Shown one piece after another: positions 37,991 through 47,661 of a stretch of DNA of 64,000 bases (position 1 is the first letter of the stretch; the number at the start of each line of letters is the position of its first letter). The translations under genes and the position numbers were made by a program. The notes under the pieces were generated by a model. That model searched no databases, was not told the origin of the DNA, and saw nothing but the letters and a program-made list of their open reading frames with translations. The DNA is taken from positions 394,941 to 458,940 of the forward strand of contig JAFDXL010000002.1 of assembly GCA_018267955.1 (NCBI GenBank), given 5' to 3'. Origin of the DNA: Bacteroidota bacterium. GTDB taxonomy: Bacteria > Bacteroidota > Bacteroidia > Chitinophagales > Chitinophagaceae.

Positions 37991-39832
37991 ATGCGTAAGA
38001 GAAATTTGAGAAATATAATTATGATACCTGCACTGCTTTTGTGGTGCGGGGTAGCTATTGCACAAACCGAACCGCAGGATCCGCTGACTACTGCTCGCAA
38101 TCTTGTAGCGCAGCAAAACTATAGTGTTGCCATAGATATGTACCAAACATTCTATGAACAAAACAAACAGGAAGAGGGCGTATATGGAGAATACCTGCAG
38201 GTATTGCTTACCGCGAAGGAATATAAAAAAGCGGAACGCATCATTGACGAACGTAAAAGATTGTATCCCGGCAACCCACTACCCTATATAGACATGGGCA
38301 GGGTGTACCTGGCGATGGGCAAGGAGAAAAAAGCCAATGATGAATTTGATGAAGCATTCAAATACCTGAACGGGGATGATATGCTTACCCAACTGATGGC
38401 AAAGCGCTTCAGGGATATGCACAGGGACGACCTGGCTATAAAAACATACGAGCAAACGAGGCACCTGTTGCAGGTACCCAGCATGTATTCGGGCCCGTTA
38501 TCGCGTCTGTATGCCGAACAGGGTAATATAGAGCAGGCCATCAGCGTGATGCTGGCCACCGCACCTATGGGCTTTATGCTGAACAATACGGACGATACCA
38601 AAGCAGGCTTGCTGGACATCATCGGTAATGATCCCAAAAAACTACAGATAGCACAAAAAACACTTATCAAGCTCATCAATGAGCAACCTCAAAACAGCTT
38701 TTACAGTGAGCTGCTTACCTGGTTGTACACTCAAAAAGACGATTGGGACGGTGCCCTGATACAGGCAATAGCGCTGGATGAACGTAATAAAGAGCAAGGC
38801 AGCCGCATAATCAATTTTGCACAATTTGCCGCCAAAACAGGACATTACGATATAGCGATCAAAGCCTATAATGAGGTGATAGATAAGGGTGCATCATCGC
38901 CGGGCTATATCATGGCCAAAGCCGAAAAACTATCTACAGCATTTGAAGCATTGGAAGATAACCCGGAGTTTAAAAAAGAAGATGCGCAGCAACTTGCAAA
39001 AGACTACGAAACCTTTTTTGCAGAGGCCCCACAATATAAGGCGACTGAGATCATCCGGGATTATGCAAGGCTGGAAGCGCAATACATTCATGATGTACCT
39101 AAAGCCATAGGCACACTGGAGCAATTGATCAATGAGCAGGCTGCTAACAGGAACCTGATAGGTGAGGCCAAACTGCAACTAGGCGATTATTATGTGCTTA
39201 TAGATAAGATATGGGATGCCACCCTGCTCTATAGCCAGGTAGATAAAACGTTTCGTGAAGATATACTGGGCGAGGAAGCCCGCTTTCGCAATGCGAAGCT
39301 GGCGTATTATCGCAATGATTTTGGCTGGGCGCAGACACAACTTACCGTGCTGAAAGCATCTACCTCTGAATTGATAGCCAACGACGCGCTTTACTTGTCC
39401 ATACTTATTACGGAAAACATTCCGCCGGATAGCAATATGGTGCCCCTGCAACGATATGCTTATGCCGACCTGCTACTATTCCAGAACAAAGACAAAGAGG
39501 CAGAAGCACTTTTGGATAGCATCAGCACCAACTTCCCTGACCATCCGCTGAAGGACGATATACTAATGCAGAAAGCTACCTTAGCCCAAAAGCATCGTGA
39601 ATATGACAGAGCACTGGCGCTGCTAAAAGAAGTGTATGAGAAATATGGCAAAGATGTGCTGGGTGATGATGCGGTATTCCGCACAGCAACTATCTACGAG
39701 AAATATCTGAAAAAGCCGGAGGAGGCGAAGAAATACTATGAGCAACTGATCATAGACTACCCCGGTAGTACTTATGTGCAAACAGCCCGCAATAAACTCA
39801 ATGCCCTGCAGGCAGGAACCCCGATGCCCTAA
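37991..39832 (+). CDS. Exported tetratricopeptide-repeat protein
   Basis: About 613 residues. A signal peptide ends at GVAIAQ. Repeated helix pairs of TPR type follow through the whole chain (NYSVAIDMYQTFYEQN, YKKAERIIDERKRLYPGN, EYDRALALLKEVYEKYG, EEAKKYYEQLIIDYPGS). Such proteins act as periplasmic or outer-membrane scaffolds. It lies 12 bases after the paralogous pair and 3 bases before comEC, so it is likely in one transcript with them. No enzymatic motif is visible. Confidence 0.82.
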   Translation: MRKRNLRNIIMIPALLLWCGVAIAQTEPQDPLTTARNLVAQQNYSVAIDMYQTFYEQNKQEEGVYGEYLQVLLTAKEYKKAERIIDERKRLYPGNPLPYIDMGRVYLAMGKEKKANDEFDEAFKYLNGDDMLTQLMAKRFRDMHRDDLAIKTYEQTRHLLQVPSMYSGPLSRLYAEQGNIEQAISVMLATAPMGFMLNNTDDTKAGLLDIIGNDPKKLQIAQKTLIKLINEQPQNSFYSELLTWLYTQKDDWDGALIQAIALDERNKEQGSRIINFAQFAAKTGHYDIAIKAYNEVIDKGASSPGYIMAKAEKLSTAFEALEDNPEFKKEDAQQLAKDYETFFAEAPQYKATEIIRDYARLEAQYIHDVPKAIGTLEQLINEQAANRNLIGEAKLQLGDYYVLIDKIWDATLLYSQVDKTFREDILGEEARFRNAKLAYYRNDFGWAQTQLTVLKASTSELIANDALYLSILITENIPPDSNMVPLQRYAYADLLLFQNKDKEAEALLDSISTNFPDHPLKDDILMQKATLAQKHREYDRALALLKEVYEKYGKDVLGDDAVFRTATIYEKYLKKPEEAKKYYEQLIIDYPGSTYVQTARNKLNALQAGTPMP

Positions 39833-39835
39833 TAC

Positions 39836-41887
39836 ATGAAGCGCTGGCCTACCCATGAAGCCTACTTTTGGGAACGAGCACCTTTCTTCCGGCTGCTGCT
39901 TCCGCTTATAACAGGCATACTCGTTTACCAATATAGCTCCGGGATTCAACAATCGTGGGTATGGATACTGCTTATGGCCGGAGCCGTCTTGTTTGCCGGA
40001 TTTCATTTGTTTAAAAAGAGATCGGCTGCAGTTGATATCCCACAATTCGTTTTACTGAATACTTCTCTTATCGCTGCAGGATGGTTGCTAAACTTTCATA
40101 CCGATGTGAAACAAAACGAACATTGGATGGTCAAGCAGGAACCTGATGCTTTTATAGCAAGAGTAAATAAACCGCCAGCAGAAAAAGAAAAAACATGGAA
40201 GCTGGAGGTTTCGGTTGTTGGCAATATCCGTGACAGTGCAGTAACAACATCTACCGGCAAGGCTTTTATCTATGTTTATAAAGATGCCAAGGCAAACAAC
40301 ATTGCAGAAGGCGATACTTTAATAGTACCGGCAGCTTGGCAGCCGATAAAAAATGCCTGTAATCCCTATGAGTTTGATTATACCCGGTATTGTGCACTCA
40401 ATAATACCTATCACCTGCAATTTGTATCCGTTGATAAAATAGCCAGAGTAAATACCTCTGCAGGACAAGTCTCGTGGATCAACCGCGTACATGAATGGTG
40501 CACTACCCAACTACAACGCTATTTACCGGATAAAGGAACGGAGGGTTTAATGCAGGCTATGCTGATAGGGGATGAAGTGAATATGGATAGCAACATGCGG
40601 CAAGCCTATTCAGAAACCGGGATTATACATATTGTAGCCATATCCGGCTCTCACATCCTGTTCTTCTTTGCCATCATCAGTTTTTTACTCGGCTGGATCA
40701 AACACAAAAAATATCACTGGATAAAATACATCGTCGCTATACCACTGATATGGGTGTATGTAGTGATGGCGGGTGCACCACCATCTGCTGTTCGTTCGGC
40801 TATTATGTTCACCATATTGGGGGTAGGCTTTGCATTAGAAAAGAGTAATAATAGCCTGAACCATTTATTGGCAACGGCATTTATACTCTTATGCGCTGAG
40901 CCCATGTGGTTATTTGCTGTCGGCTTCCAGTTGTCTTTCCTTGCTGTGTTATCATTGATACTGTTTTACACACCTATATATAAATGGGTAAATCCAAAGA
41001 ATAAACTATTGCAACTCGTTTGGACAGCTATAGCGGCGAGCATGGCAGCCGAGATATTGGTTGCGCCTTTGGTTGTTTATTATTTCCACATTTTCCCCTT
41101 GCTCTTCATTATAGCCAATGTAGTAGCAGTTGCCTTTATGAGTATCATCATGATCGCGGGTATGGCCATTATTGCTTTCAGTGCGATGCCTGCAATAGCA
41201 GGCTTTAGCGGGATGATTACTACCTACATCGTACAGGTGTTTAATAAAATGGTGGTGGCCATGCAAGGCTTTAATCCCGAAGCACTGCGTCATTTGCAGA
41301 TCAGTTCAACTGAATTAGGCATGCTGTTCTTAGCTATCGGAGCGGCAGCGATATTCTTCCTGAAGCAGCGAAAGTCAGCATTGTTTGTTTCGCTTTCAGG
41401 GATCTCTGTTTTATTGGTCCTGCTATGTGTAGATGAATACAGCGCACTGCAACAAAGAAAGCTGATCGTTTATAATATCAATAAAACCAGCTATACCGAG
41501 ATCATTGAGGGGAAACAATACCACCCCTTAACCGGCGACAGCCTAAACGCCAATGCTGAAAAATATATACTCAACCCTGCACATACTGGTTACCATGCAT
41601 GGCACGCAGGTATAATTCCTTCGCAGGAAGTTTGGGTGATGAATGGTAAAACAGTACTGGTATTCAATGGGCAGATTCCTGACACCTCCTTCCCGGTGGA
41701 TAAAGTCATTATTAACTACCCGGCTCGTTCCTATATTTTAAAAGATCTGTTTACAACTTTTAAACTCTCGGAGATCATACTGCCCGGAGATATTCCCAGA
41801 AAGGATATACCCTATTGGATATCTGCCTGTAAAGCCGCCAATGTGCACCTGCACGCGGTTTCCATACATGGGGCGTATATATTATAA
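39836..41887 (+). CDS. comEC: ComEC/Rec2-family membrane protein
   Basis: About 683 residues. The N-terminal region holds two membrane helices and an OB-like soluble domain. Then LMQAMLIGDEVNMDSNM and IIHIVAISGSHILFFFAII mark the Competence channel domain, followed by about eight helices. The C-terminal roughly 130 residues lack the HxHxDH metallo-beta-lactamase motif found in full ComEC, so this is the short form often seen in Bacteroidota. It would translocate single-stranded DNA across the inner membrane. No other competence genes are adjacent. Confidence 0.88.
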   Translation: MKRWPTHEAYFWERAPFFRLLLPLITGILVYQYSSGIQQSWVWILLMAGAVLFAGFHLFKKRSAAVDIPQFVLLNTSLIAAGWLLNFHTDVKQNEHWMVKQEPDAFIARVNKPPAEKEKTWKLEVSVVGNIRDSAVTTSTGKAFIYVYKDAKANNIAEGDTLIVPAAWQPIKNACNPYEFDYTRYCALNNTYHLQFVSVDKIARVNTSAGQVSWINRVHEWCTTQLQRYLPDKGTEGLMQAMLIGDEVNMDSNMRQAYSETGIIHIVAISGSHILFFFAIISFLLGWIKHKKYHWIKYIVAIPLIWVYVVMAGAPPSAVRSAIMFTILGVGFALEKSNNSLNHLLATAFILLCAEPMWLFAVGFQLSFLAVLSLILFYTPIYKWVNPKNKLLQLVWTAIAASMAAEILVAPLVVYYFHIFPLLFIIANVVAVAFMSIIMIAGMAIIAFSAMPAIAGFSGMITTYIVQVFNKMVVAMQGFNPEALRHLQISSTELGMLFLAIGAAAIFFLKQRKSALFVSLSGISVLLVLLCVDEYSALQQRKLIVYNINKTSYTEIIEGKQYHPLTGDSLNANAEKYILNPAHTGYHAWHAGIIPSQEVWVMNGKTVLVFNGQIPDTSFPVDKVIINYPARSYILKDLFTTFKLSEIILPGDIPRKDIPYWISACKAANVHLHAVSIHGAYIL

Positions 41888-41906
41888 TGCTTAGCCGTTT
41901 ATTAGT

Positions 41907-41914
41907 TATCTTTG
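41907..41914 (+). promoter_or_regulatory. Putative purH -7 box
   Basis: TATCTTTG matches TAnnTTTG, 34 bases before the purH ATG. A convincing -33 element was not seen. Confidence 0.45.
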
Positions 41915-41948
41915 CGGCTCATTTTCCGTACAGTTTAAAGTTATTTAC

Positions 41949-43463
41949 ATGAATCGCAACATCAAATCGGCGCTGATATCTGTTTTTTATAAAGATGGCC
42001 TGGAACCAATCGTTCGTAAACTGAATGACCTTGGTGTAACCATTTATTCTACCGGCGGTACCCAAACCTTTATTGAGCAACTGGGCATCCCATGCACCGC
42101 AGTAGAAGCAGTTACCACTTACCCATCAATACTGGGCGGCCGTGTAAAAACGTTGCATCCAAAGGTGTTTGGCGGCATATTGGCCCGTCGCGATTTTGAA
42201 GATGACCAAAAACATGTACAGGAATACGAGATCCCCCTGCTAGACCTCGTGATCGTAGATCTGTATCCTTTTGAAGAAACTGTACGCAATACAGATGATG
42301 AAAAAACAATCATCGAGAAAATAGACATTGGTGGTGTATCGCTGATACGTGCTGCCGGTAAGAACTATAAAGATGTATGCATCGTGGCATCCCGCAATCA
42401 ATACAGCCAGTTGCTGGAATTGCTGAACAATAAGAGTGGCGCTACAGAACTGGAAGACCGCAGGAAATTTGCCGCAGCAGCATTTGCAGAATGTGCGCAT
42501 TATGATGTAGCGATCTCTAATTATTTCAACCGCGATACGGAATCAGGCCAGTTTGACTTATCTGCAGGTAATAAGCAACCCCTGCGTTATGGAGAGAACC
42601 CGCACCAGAATGCAGCCTTCTATGGTGATATAGACGCGCTGTTTACCAAACTGAACGGTAAAGAACTTTCTTATAACAACCTGGTGGATGTAGATGCTGC
42701 CTGCCAGATCATATCTGAATTTACCAACCCTGCATTTGCAGTGATCAAGCATACCAATGTGTGTGGTGTTGCGGAACGCGCAGATGTTGCTGGTGCATGG
42801 GAAGCTGCGCTGGCAGGAGATCCGGAAAGCGCATTTGGTGGTGTATTGATCACTAACCAGACCATTGATGCAGCGGTAGCTCAAAAGATCAACGAGCTGT
42901 TCTTTGAAATACTGATCGCCCCCAAATTTGAAGAAGATGCGCTGACCCTGCTGAAGAGCAAGAAGAACCGCATACTGTTGCAACAAAAAGAAAAATTCTA
43001 TCCTGAGAAGGAATTCAAACGTGTACTGAACGGTGTATTGGTACAGGATGCAGATACCAGCAGCTATGCAAAATGGGAAGAATCAGGCGCACGCAACAGC
43101 ACAGAAGCAGAAAAACGCGACCTGGAATTTGCCAATATCGTTTGCAAGCACCTGAAATCAAATGCTATTGCATTGGTAAAAGACCGCCAGCTGATAGGTA
43201 AAGGCTGCGGACAAACCAGCCGCGTAGATGCATTGCGTATGGCTGTTGAGAAGGCAAAGCAATTTGGCTTTGACCTGAATGGTGCAGTACTGGCATCAGA
43301 TGCGTTCTTCCCCTTCAACGATTGTGCACAAATGGCACATGAGGCGGGTATTACAGCACTGATACAACCGGGCGGCTCTGTACGAGATAATGATACCGTG
43401 CAATATTGCAAAGACAACGGCATGGCGCTGGTAATGACCGGAACACGTCATTTTAAACACTAA
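41949..43463 (+). CDS. purH: Bifunctional AICAR formyltransferase/IMP cyclohydrolase
   Basis: About 504 residues. The N-terminal IMP cyclohydrolase (MGS-like) domain has ALISVFYKDGLEPIVRKL and GGRVKTLHPKVFGGIL. The AICAR transformylase domain starts near LRYGENPHQNAAFYG and has FAVIKHTNVCGVA and SDAFFPFNDCAQMA. It makes the last two steps of purine synthesis. A TATCTTTG box at 41907-41914 lies 34 bases before the ATG and is the probable promoter. Confidence 0.97.
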   Translation: MNRNIKSALISVFYKDGLEPIVRKLNDLGVTIYSTGGTQTFIEQLGIPCTAVEAVTTYPSILGGRVKTLHPKVFGGILARRDFEDDQKHVQEYEIPLLDLVIVDLYPFEETVRNTDDEKTIIEKIDIGGVSLIRAAGKNYKDVCIVASRNQYSQLLELLNNKSGATELEDRRKFAAAAFAECAHYDVAISNYFNRDTESGQFDLSAGNKQPLRYGENPHQNAAFYGDIDALFTKLNGKELSYNNLVDVDAACQIISEFTNPAFAVIKHTNVCGVAERADVAGAWEAALAGDPESAFGGVLITNQTIDAAVAQKINELFFEILIAPKFEEDALTLLKSKKNRILLQQKEKFYPEKEFKRVLNGVLVQDADTSSYAKWEESGARNSTEAEKRDLEFANIVCKHLKSNAIALVKDRQLIGKGCGQTSRVDALRMAVEKAKQFGFDLNGAVLASDAFFPFNDCAQMAHEAGITALIQPGGSVRDNDTVQYCKDNGMALVMTGTRHFKH

Positions 43464-43481
43464 TTATTATATTCGGGGTCT

Positions 43482-44027
43482 GTGGTATCTATACTCATAG
43501 ACGATAGCCTGCTGTTGCGTTCCTACCAGTTGGACGATGCTGCCGAACTTTTCAGGTCGGTAAATGAGTCGCGCGTGCATTTAAGGCCCTGGCTGGTATG
43601 GGTAGATGCTACCCAGAAGCAGGAGCATTCCATGCAGTTCATACAGCAATCGCTGGTGCAGCAGCATAACCAGGAAGCACTGGCGCTGGGCATATTCCAT
43701 AATCGTAAGATCATCGGCGGCATAGGGATGCACCACTGGGACCATGTACTGGAAAAAGCCCAGCTAGGTTACTGGATAAGCAAAGAGTTTGAAGGCAGGG
43801 GCATTATACACCGGTGTATGCTGCGGTTTATAGATTTCCTGTTCGACAAGGTGAACCTGAATAAAATAGAACTGCATTTCATCCCTGCCAATAAGCGCAG
43901 CGCTGCTGTGGCAGAGCGGCTGGGATTTAAAATAGAAGGCATTATCCGCGATAGCTATGTACAAAACGGGCGGTTTACTGACCTGGTAGTCACCGGCCTT
44001 TTAAAAGCAGAATGGAAGAAGCCCTAG
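43482..44027 (+). CDS. GNAT acetyltransferase (RimJ/RimL-like)
   Basis: About 181 residues. The GNAT core is clear: IGGIGMHHWD, AQLGYWISKEFEGRGIIHRC (acetyl-CoA loop), and ELHFIPANKRSAAVAERLGF. It resembles ribosomal-protein serine/alanine acetyltransferases (RimL, YdaF). A GTG start at 43482 fits the family; no ATG is near. The gene follows purH by 18 bases. Its stop codon lies in the loop of a strong terminator hairpin. Confidence 0.86.
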   Translation: MVSILIDDSLLLRSYQLDDAAELFRSVNESRVHLRPWLVWVDATQKQEHSMQFIQQSLVQQHNQEALALGIFHNRKIIGGIGMHHWDHVLEKAQLGYWISKEFEGRGIIHRCMLRFIDFLFDKVNLNKIELHFIPANKRSAAVAERLGFKIEGIIRDSYVQNGRFTDLVVTGLLKAEWKKP

Positions 44028-44044
44028 CCTCTTCCATTCTTTTT
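44009..44044 (+). terminator. Terminator overlapping the GNAT gene end
   Basis: AGAATGGAAGA (44009-44019) pairs perfectly with TCTTCCATTCT (44030-44040) and is followed by T residues. The GNAT stop codon lies in the loop. It also separates the convergent lpxD gene. Confidence 0.85.
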
Positions 44045-44064
44045 ATATCCCTGTAACAGAAAGG

Positions 44065-45006
44065 TTATTTCATTACTTTCTCCCAAAGCTCCGGTATGCG
44101 TTTTACCCAGTTGAGTTCCTTCATTTTGGTCTTTGCTTCTTCTACCGGACTACCGAAGTAAACCTTGCCGCCTTCTATGCTGCTGGCTACACCGCTTTGC
44201 GCATATACAATGGCGCCCTTGCCGATGCGCAGGTCTTTACTAACACCTACCTGGCCCCACAGGATCACCTCATCTTCTATAATAGCTTTACCACCTACGC
44301 CTACCTGTGCCGCAAACAGACAATTCTTGCCTATTACCGCGCCGTGGCCTATGTGTATATGGTTATCGAATTTGGTTCCCATACCTATGATGGTATCGCC
44401 ACTTACACCTTTATCGATAGTACAACAAGCACCGATCTCTACATTATCCTCAATGATCACCCGGCCGCAGCTTTCCAGTTTATCGTACTGGGCAGCACGT
44501 TCTTTGCGGCGTTTGAAGTAGAAGGCATCTGCGCCGATGATAGTACCCGCGTGTATGATGACATTATCGCCAATGATGCTGTGATCGTAGATAACAACAT
44601 TGGGATGGATCAGGCAGTTCTTGCCGATCTTTACATGGTTGCCGATAACAACTCCAGGCTGTATTACCGTACCCTCGCCTATCTGAGCAGAATCGCTGAT
44701 GTTCTTGTTTAATGGTTCGAACGGGCGGAAATGCTTCACGATCTTCACGTACGCGCTGAAAGGATCGTTGTGAATCAACAGCGTTTTGCCTTCGGGACAG
44801 TCCACCTCTTTATTAATGATGATGATTGTAGCAGCGGAATTAAGGCAGGCGTTATAATATTTCTCGAAGTCGACAAAAGAAATATCGCCTTTGGTAACCT
44901 TATGTATCTCATTGATACCTGTAGCAATCTGCTCTTTATCCCCCTTTAATGTTGCACCAGTAAATTCAGCAAGCCATTGTACAGGCACCCCTTGTTCGAA
45001 CTTCAT
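44065..45006 (-). CDS. lpxD: LpxD-like UDP-3-O-acylglucosamine N-acyltransferase
   Basis: About 313 residues from the ATG at 45006; a TTG-based extension to 45027 is unlikely. N-terminal uridine-binding domain (GDKEQIATGINEIHKVTKGD) and then a left-handed beta helix with many hexapeptides (AQIGEGTVIQPGVVIGNHVK, DNHIHIGHGAVIGKN with the catalytic His region). It adds a hydroxyacyl chain to the lipid A precursor. It may be a second LpxD-like enzyme, as many Bacteroidota carry. A TACTTTTG box at 45025-45032 is its probable promoter. Confidence 0.86.
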   Translation of the reverse strand: MKFEQGVPVQWLAEFTGATLKGDKEQIATGINEIHKVTKGDISFVDFEKYYNACLNSAATIIIINKEVDCPEGKTLLIHNDPFSAYVKIVKHFRPFEPLNKNISDSAQIGEGTVIQPGVVIGNHVKIGKNCLIHPNVVIYDHSIIGDNVIIHAGTIIGADAFYFKRRKERAAQYDKLESCGRVIIEDNVEIGACCTIDKGVSGDTIIGMGTKFDNHIHIGHGAVIGKNCLFAAQVGVGGKAIIEDEVILWGQVGVSKDLRIGKGAIVYAQSGVASSIEGGKVYFGSPVEEAKTKMKELNWVKRIPELWEKVMK

Positions 45007-45024
45007 AATTGAAGAAAATTTTCG

Positions 45025-45032
45025 CAAAAGTA
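45025..45032 (-). promoter_or_regulatory. lpxD promoter -7 box
   Basis: TACTTTTG on the minus strand, with TTG 21 bases upstream (45056-45054). The ATG at 45006 lies 18 bases downstream. Confidence 0.5.
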
Positions 45033-45098
45033 CGATATGACCTATTGCTATTTCAATTCTACCTTCTTTTTTTGAACTTTAACCGGTAATATTCAACA

Positions 45099-45914
45099 TT
45101 GAGCTACATTAACCTGAACGGAAAGATCATAGAAGCAGGCACAGCAGGGCTTCCCGTAGATAATCGTGCCTTCCGCTACGGGCATGGGCTGTTTGAGACC
45201 ATGCTGGTGCAAAACGGCGCTATACAACTGGCCAATTACCATTGGGAAAGACTGATGGGAAGTGCAGCTAAACTATACTTTCGGATGCCCAGACTGCTGA
45301 CGCCAACGGTTCTGGAAGAAGAAGTGCTGAAAACAGTACGTAAAAACGGGTTGGAACAGCTTTGCAGGGTACGCCTGCAGGTATATGCCGGTACCGGTGG
45401 CCTGCTGGAAGAAGGCGATAGCCATGCAGGCTATGTAATAGAATGCTATCCGCTGGACGAACAGATACTGCAACTGAATGAGGCAGGACTGGTACTGGGA
45501 ATTGCGGAGGGCATACAAAAGGCCAATGATGCACTGGCAAACCATAAAACATCTAATGCACTGGTATATGCCATTCCTGCAAGGCAGGCGAAGGAAAACA
45601 AATGGAATGATGCGCTGGTATGCAATACCATCGGCAATATCATAGAAAGCACCATCGCCAATATTTTCTGGGTAAAGGACAGTCAGGTATTTACACCACC
45701 ATTAACCGAAGGATGCATTGCGGGTGTGATGCGAAAGCATATCATGACTAAGATAAAAGTGGTGGAACAGGCATTAACGCAGGCTATGCTGGATGATGCT
45801 GACGCTGTGTTTCTGAGCAATGCCATACGCCGCATTAAATGGGTGCGTACAATTGGCGATAAAGAATACAGTCCGCAAGCCGTGCAAAGATTGTACAAAG
45901 ATATTTTCCGCTAA
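45099..45914 (+). CDS. Class IV PLP-dependent aminotransferase/ADC lyase-like protein
   Basis: About 271 residues of fold-type IV. LPVDNRAFRYGHGLFETMLV is the N-terminal signature, HKTSNALVYAIPARQAK carries the PLP-binding Lys, and NIIESTIANIFWVKDSQVFT with PPLTEGCIAGVMR closes the active site. Candidates are 4-amino-4-deoxychorismate lyase (PabC), branched-chain or D-amino-acid aminotransferase; PabC-like is my preference from length and NRAFRYGHGLFET. The only usable start is TTG at 45099. Divergent to lpxD. Confidence 0.82.
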   Translation: MSYINLNGKIIEAGTAGLPVDNRAFRYGHGLFETMLVQNGAIQLANYHWERLMGSAAKLYFRMPRLLTPTVLEEEVLKTVRKNGLEQLCRVRLQVYAGTGGLLEEGDSHAGYVIECYPLDEQILQLNEAGLVLGIAEGIQKANDALANHKTSNALVYAIPARQAKENKWNDALVCNTIGNIIESTIANIFWVKDSQVFTPPLTEGCIAGVMRKHIMTKIKVVEQALTQAMLDDADAVFLSNAIRRIKWVRTIGDKEYSPQAVQRLYKDIFR

Positions 45915-45957
45915 TACCTGCACAGTTTATTAACCCGAACATAAATCGCGGGTTTAT

Positions 45958-45965
45958 TACCTTTG
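45958..45965 (+). promoter_or_regulatory. gltX promoter -7 box
   Basis: TACCTTTG ends six bases before the gltX ATG, giving a very short or absent leader. The same sequence precedes pheS and tRNA-Leu. Confidence 0.45.
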
Positions 45966-45971
45966 CCACCT

Positions 45972-47498
45972 ATGAGCAATGTACGTGTACGTTTTGCCCC
46001 CAGCCCAACCGGAGGACTGCACCTGGGCGGGGTTCGCACTGTTTTATATAATTATCTTTTTGCCCGTAAACATGGCGGCACCTTTGTTCTTCGAATAGAA
46101 GATACGGATCAGAACCGTTACGTGGAAGGCGCTGAACAATACATTTATGACTGCCTGGAATGGTGCGGGCTGACACCCGATGAAAGTCCGCTGAACCCAG
46201 GCCAATATGGGCCATACCGCCAAAGCGAACGCAAACACCTGTATCATGGATATGCCAAACAACTGGTAGAAAGCGGCCATGCTTACTACGCATTTGATAC
46301 ACCGGAAGAACTGGAGGCTATGCGCAGCCGTCATAAAACGGAAAGCAACCCTACGCCGCAATACGACCGTACGATACGCACAAAAATGCGCAACTCGCTG
46401 AACCTGCCACCGGATGAGGTAAAAGCATTGTTAGATGCCGGCACACCTTATGTGATACGCATTAAAATGCCGGAGGGCGAAACGGTTACGTTCATCGATA
46501 TGATACGCGGCGAAGTAAGCTTTGATACCAACCTTGTAGATGATAAAGTATTGCTGAAAGCAGATGGTATGCCTACCTATCACTTGGCAGTGGTGGTGGA
46601 CGATTACCTGATGAAGATAACCCATGCCTTCCGTGGCGAAGAATGGCTGCCAAGTGCACCTGTACATATATTGTTGTGGGATTATCTTGGCTGGGGCAAG
46701 CATATGCCGCAGTGGGCGCACCTGCCGCTGATATTGAAACCCGACGGCCATGGTAAGCTGAGTAAGCGCGACGGCGAACGCCTGGGCTTCCCCGTATTTG
46801 CCATGAACTGGAAAGACCCGCGCACGGGAGATGAAACCCATGGTTTCCGCGAAAGGGGCTTTTTGCCGGACGCCTTCCTGAATATACTGGCGGTGCTGGG
46901 CTGGAATGATGGTACCGAGCAGGAGATATTCTCTATGGACGAGCTGATAGAGAAATTCTCTATGGAGCGCGTACATAAAGGTGGTGCGAAGTTTGACTTT
47001 GAAAAAGCGAAATGGTATAACCACCAATACCTGCAGCGCAAAACCGATGAAGAACTGGCAGCACTTGCCAAACCATATATAGCAGCACAAGGGGTTGATG
47101 CAAATGATAACTACCTGCAAAAAGTTGCGGGGCTGATAAAAGAACGGTGCACACTATTGCCTGATTTTTGGGAGCAGGGGCATTTCTTCTTTAAAACACC
47201 GGAAAGCATTGATGGCGCTGCTATTAAAGATAAATGGAATGATACCAAAAAAGCATTCTTTGAAGGCTGGATGAATAGCTTCGACAACATTAGCTGGAGC
47301 CATGATGCCCTGGAAGCCAGCTTTAATGAGCAAATGCAGGTACATGGGTTAAAGAAAGGGGATGTATTGCTGCCGCTACGCATTATGCTGGTAGGTGGTA
47401 AGTTTGGCCCGGGGGTGTTTGATATAGCGGCGATGATAGGTAAGGAAGAAACGAAGAAGAGAATCAATAGTGCAATAACAAAAGTATCAGCTAGTTAG
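45972..47498 (+). CDS. gltX: Glutamyl-tRNA synthetase
   Basis: About 508 residues from the ATG at 45972. The class I HIGH motif appears as FAPSPTGGLHLGGVRT, the form usual in Bacteroidota, and the KMSKS-like loop is GHGKLSKRDGERLGFPV. It charges tRNA-Glu. A TACCTTTG box at 45958-45965 ends six bases before the ATG, so the mRNA may be nearly leaderless. A 17-bp perfect hairpin terminator follows at 47513-47553. Confidence 0.96.
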   Translation: MSNVRVRFAPSPTGGLHLGGVRTVLYNYLFARKHGGTFVLRIEDTDQNRYVEGAEQYIYDCLEWCGLTPDESPLNPGQYGPYRQSERKHLYHGYAKQLVESGHAYYAFDTPEELEAMRSRHKTESNPTPQYDRTIRTKMRNSLNLPPDEVKALLDAGTPYVIRIKMPEGETVTFIDMIRGEVSFDTNLVDDKVLLKADGMPTYHLAVVVDDYLMKITHAFRGEEWLPSAPVHILLWDYLGWGKHMPQWAHLPLILKPDGHGKLSKRDGERLGFPVFAMNWKDPRTGDETHGFRERGFLPDAFLNILAVLGWNDGTEQEIFSMDELIEKFSMERVHKGGAKFDFEKAKWYNHQYLQRKTDEELAALAKPYIAAQGVDANDNYLQKVAGLIKERCTLLPDFWEQGHFFFKTPESIDGAAIKDKWNDTKKAFFEGWMNSFDNISWSHDALEASFNEQMQVHGLKKGDVLLPLRIMLVGGKFGPGVFDIAAMIGKEETKKRINSAITKVSAS

Positions 47499-47512
47499 CC
47501 GGACACTGTTAT

Positions 47513-47553
47513 AAATCAACACAGCCCTGCCATTAGCAGGGCTGTGTTGATTT
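47513..47553 (+). terminator. gltX terminator
   Basis: A 17-bp perfect stem (47513-47529 with 47537-47553) and a 7-base loop. Part of its right arm overlaps the palindrome at 47549-47562. Confidence 0.9.
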
Positions 47554-47562
47554 AGCTAAATC
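47548..47562. repeat. 15-bp palindromic repeat, left copy
   Basis: TGATTTAGCTAAATC, containing the 14-bp palindrome GATTTAGCTAAATC, lies downstream of the secreted Cys-protein gene and recurs exactly at 48226-48240 upstream of it. Confidence 0.85.
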
Positions 47563-47661
47563 TGGCAATTACTAATTATAAAAACTCATCAATGCCTAGG
47601 TTATTCACAACAATATCTTAAAAACATCTGCTAGTTGTACTAAACATTGTGTGTTATTGTG

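Noticed and set aside
46431-47120. Minus-strand ORF of 229 codons
   Set aside because: Antisense shadow of gltX.
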